Shown here piece by piece: positions 6,129 to 6,551 of a DNA stretch of 6,551 bases (the stretch's first letter is position 1; every line of letters starts with the position of its first letter). This DNA is from Paracoccaceae bacterium (GTDB lineage Bacteria; Pseudomonadota; Alphaproteobacteria; Rhodobacterales; Rhodobacteraceae), in assembly GCA_007129775.1 (NCBI GenBank), contig SKUV01000078.1, positions 1-6,551 of the forward strand. Direction: 5' to 3'. The notes beneath the pieces were generated by a model that did no database searches, was not told the origin of the DNA, and worked only from the letters and a program-made list of their open reading frames with translations. The position numbers were made by a program, and so were the translations under genes.

Positions 6129-6132
6129 CCCC

Positions 6133-6551
6133 ATGCCGCTTGCTGTCTTTCTCTTTGCGGTCGGCGCGCCGCTGGCCATGGCATTCGCGCTTCTGTTCGA
6201 AACCGCGCGCCCGCTGCTGTGGCGGATGATGCCGCTTGCCGCCCTGCCTGCGCTGCTGCTGGCGCTGCTGGTCACCGAGCCTTGGCTTGTGCAGGGACAG
6301 TGGTTCGTGCTGGGCCTGACCATGGGGCTGGACGACACCTCGCGCCTGTTCCTGATCTTCACGGCGGTGCTGTGGATCGCGGCCGCCAGCGCCGCGCGCC
6401 ACTGGATGCGCGCGGACGAGCGCGCGACCGGCTTCGGCGTCATGTTCCTGCTGGCGATGAGCGGCAACCTGGGCCTGATCCTGTCCAAGGATGCCATGGC
6501 CTTTTACGGGGCCTTCGCGCTGATGAGCTTTGCCTCCTACGGGCTGGTCAT
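6133..6551 (+). CDS. Third NuoM/MnhD-like transporter, partial at the right edge (paralogue 3)
   Basis: Only the first 138 complete codons are in the window; the gene runs off the right edge. The translation is strongly hydrophobic, with helices near 4-22, 33-48, 71-87, 100-117 and 120-138, as at the N-terminus of NuoM/MnhD-type proteins. G-L-D-D-T-S-R-L-F-L-I-F (65-76) corresponds to the family's 'DpLs.lFl' region. S-K-D-A-M-A-F-Y-G-A-F-A-L-M-S-F-A-S-Y (117-135) aligns with the fifth-helix segment of the upstream paralogues. There the key glutamate (E135 in paralogue 1, E156 in paralogue 2) is replaced by Ala128 (codon GCG at 6514-6516). The gene starts 4 bases after the preceding stop. The family call is good from helix pattern and context. 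The remaining proton-path lysines lie outside the window. Confidence 0.82.
   Translation, partial: MPLAVFLFAVGAPLAMAFALLFETARPLLWRMMPLAALPALLLALLVTEPWLVQGQWFVLGLTMGLDDTSRLFLIFTAVLWIAAASAARHWMRADERATGFGVMFLLAMSGNLGLILSKDAMAFYGAFALMSFASYGLV

Noticed and set aside
606..6551. Respiratory complex I (nuo) operon.
   Set aside because: NuoK/M/N-like genes are present, but MnhE, MnhF, MnhG, DUF4040 and MnhB have no counterpart in a nuo operon, and no NuoA/H/J or peripheral-arm gene is visible.
1..6551. CRISPR arrays, insertion sequences, tRNA or rRNA genes, attachment sites.
   Set aside because: No spaced direct-repeat array, transposase reading frame, terminal inverted repeats or recognisable structured RNA gene was seen; composition is uniform throughout.

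Overview
The window is about two-thirds to 70% G+C with strongly G/C-ending codons. Together with the protein style, this suggests an alphaproteobacterium, most likely of the Rhodobacterales. That placement is inference from composition and family resemblance, not a search result.

Layout: positions 39-383 on the minus strand hold a small DUF1127-like protein of unknown function. A 222-base divergent intergenic region (384-605) follows. It contains a perfect 10-bp hairpin directly upstream of the ribosome binding site of the first plus-strand gene. From 606 to the right edge there is one tightly packed plus-strand operon of eight genes. They overlap by 1-11 bases or, in one case, are 4 bases apart: mnhE, mnhF, mnhG, a fused MbhD(DUF4040)-MbhE-MnhB gene, a short MnhC/NuoK-like gene, and three successive antiporter-like (NuoL/M/N, MnhD-type) genes. 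The last is cut by the window edge.

Together they encode most of a multi-subunit membrane complex of the Mrp (Mnh/Pha/Sha) cation/proton antiporter family, the same module found in respiratory complex I and membrane-bound hydrogenases. The gene order is not the usual Mrp A-B-C-D-E-F-G. It matches the Mrp-like half of archaeal Mbh-type clusters (E-F-G-[D/E/B]-C-D). No MrpA precedes mnhE, and the parts that normally form MrpA's C-terminal tail are fused to MnhB. No electron-transfer subunit is visible, but the operon continues past the window.

The points most worth a second look are the hybrid Mbh-like architecture with three antiporter-like subunits, the alanine in the third antiporter-like subunit where its two paralogues carry the proton-pathway glutamate, the missing membrane aspartate in MnhF, and the hairpin in the mnhE leader.
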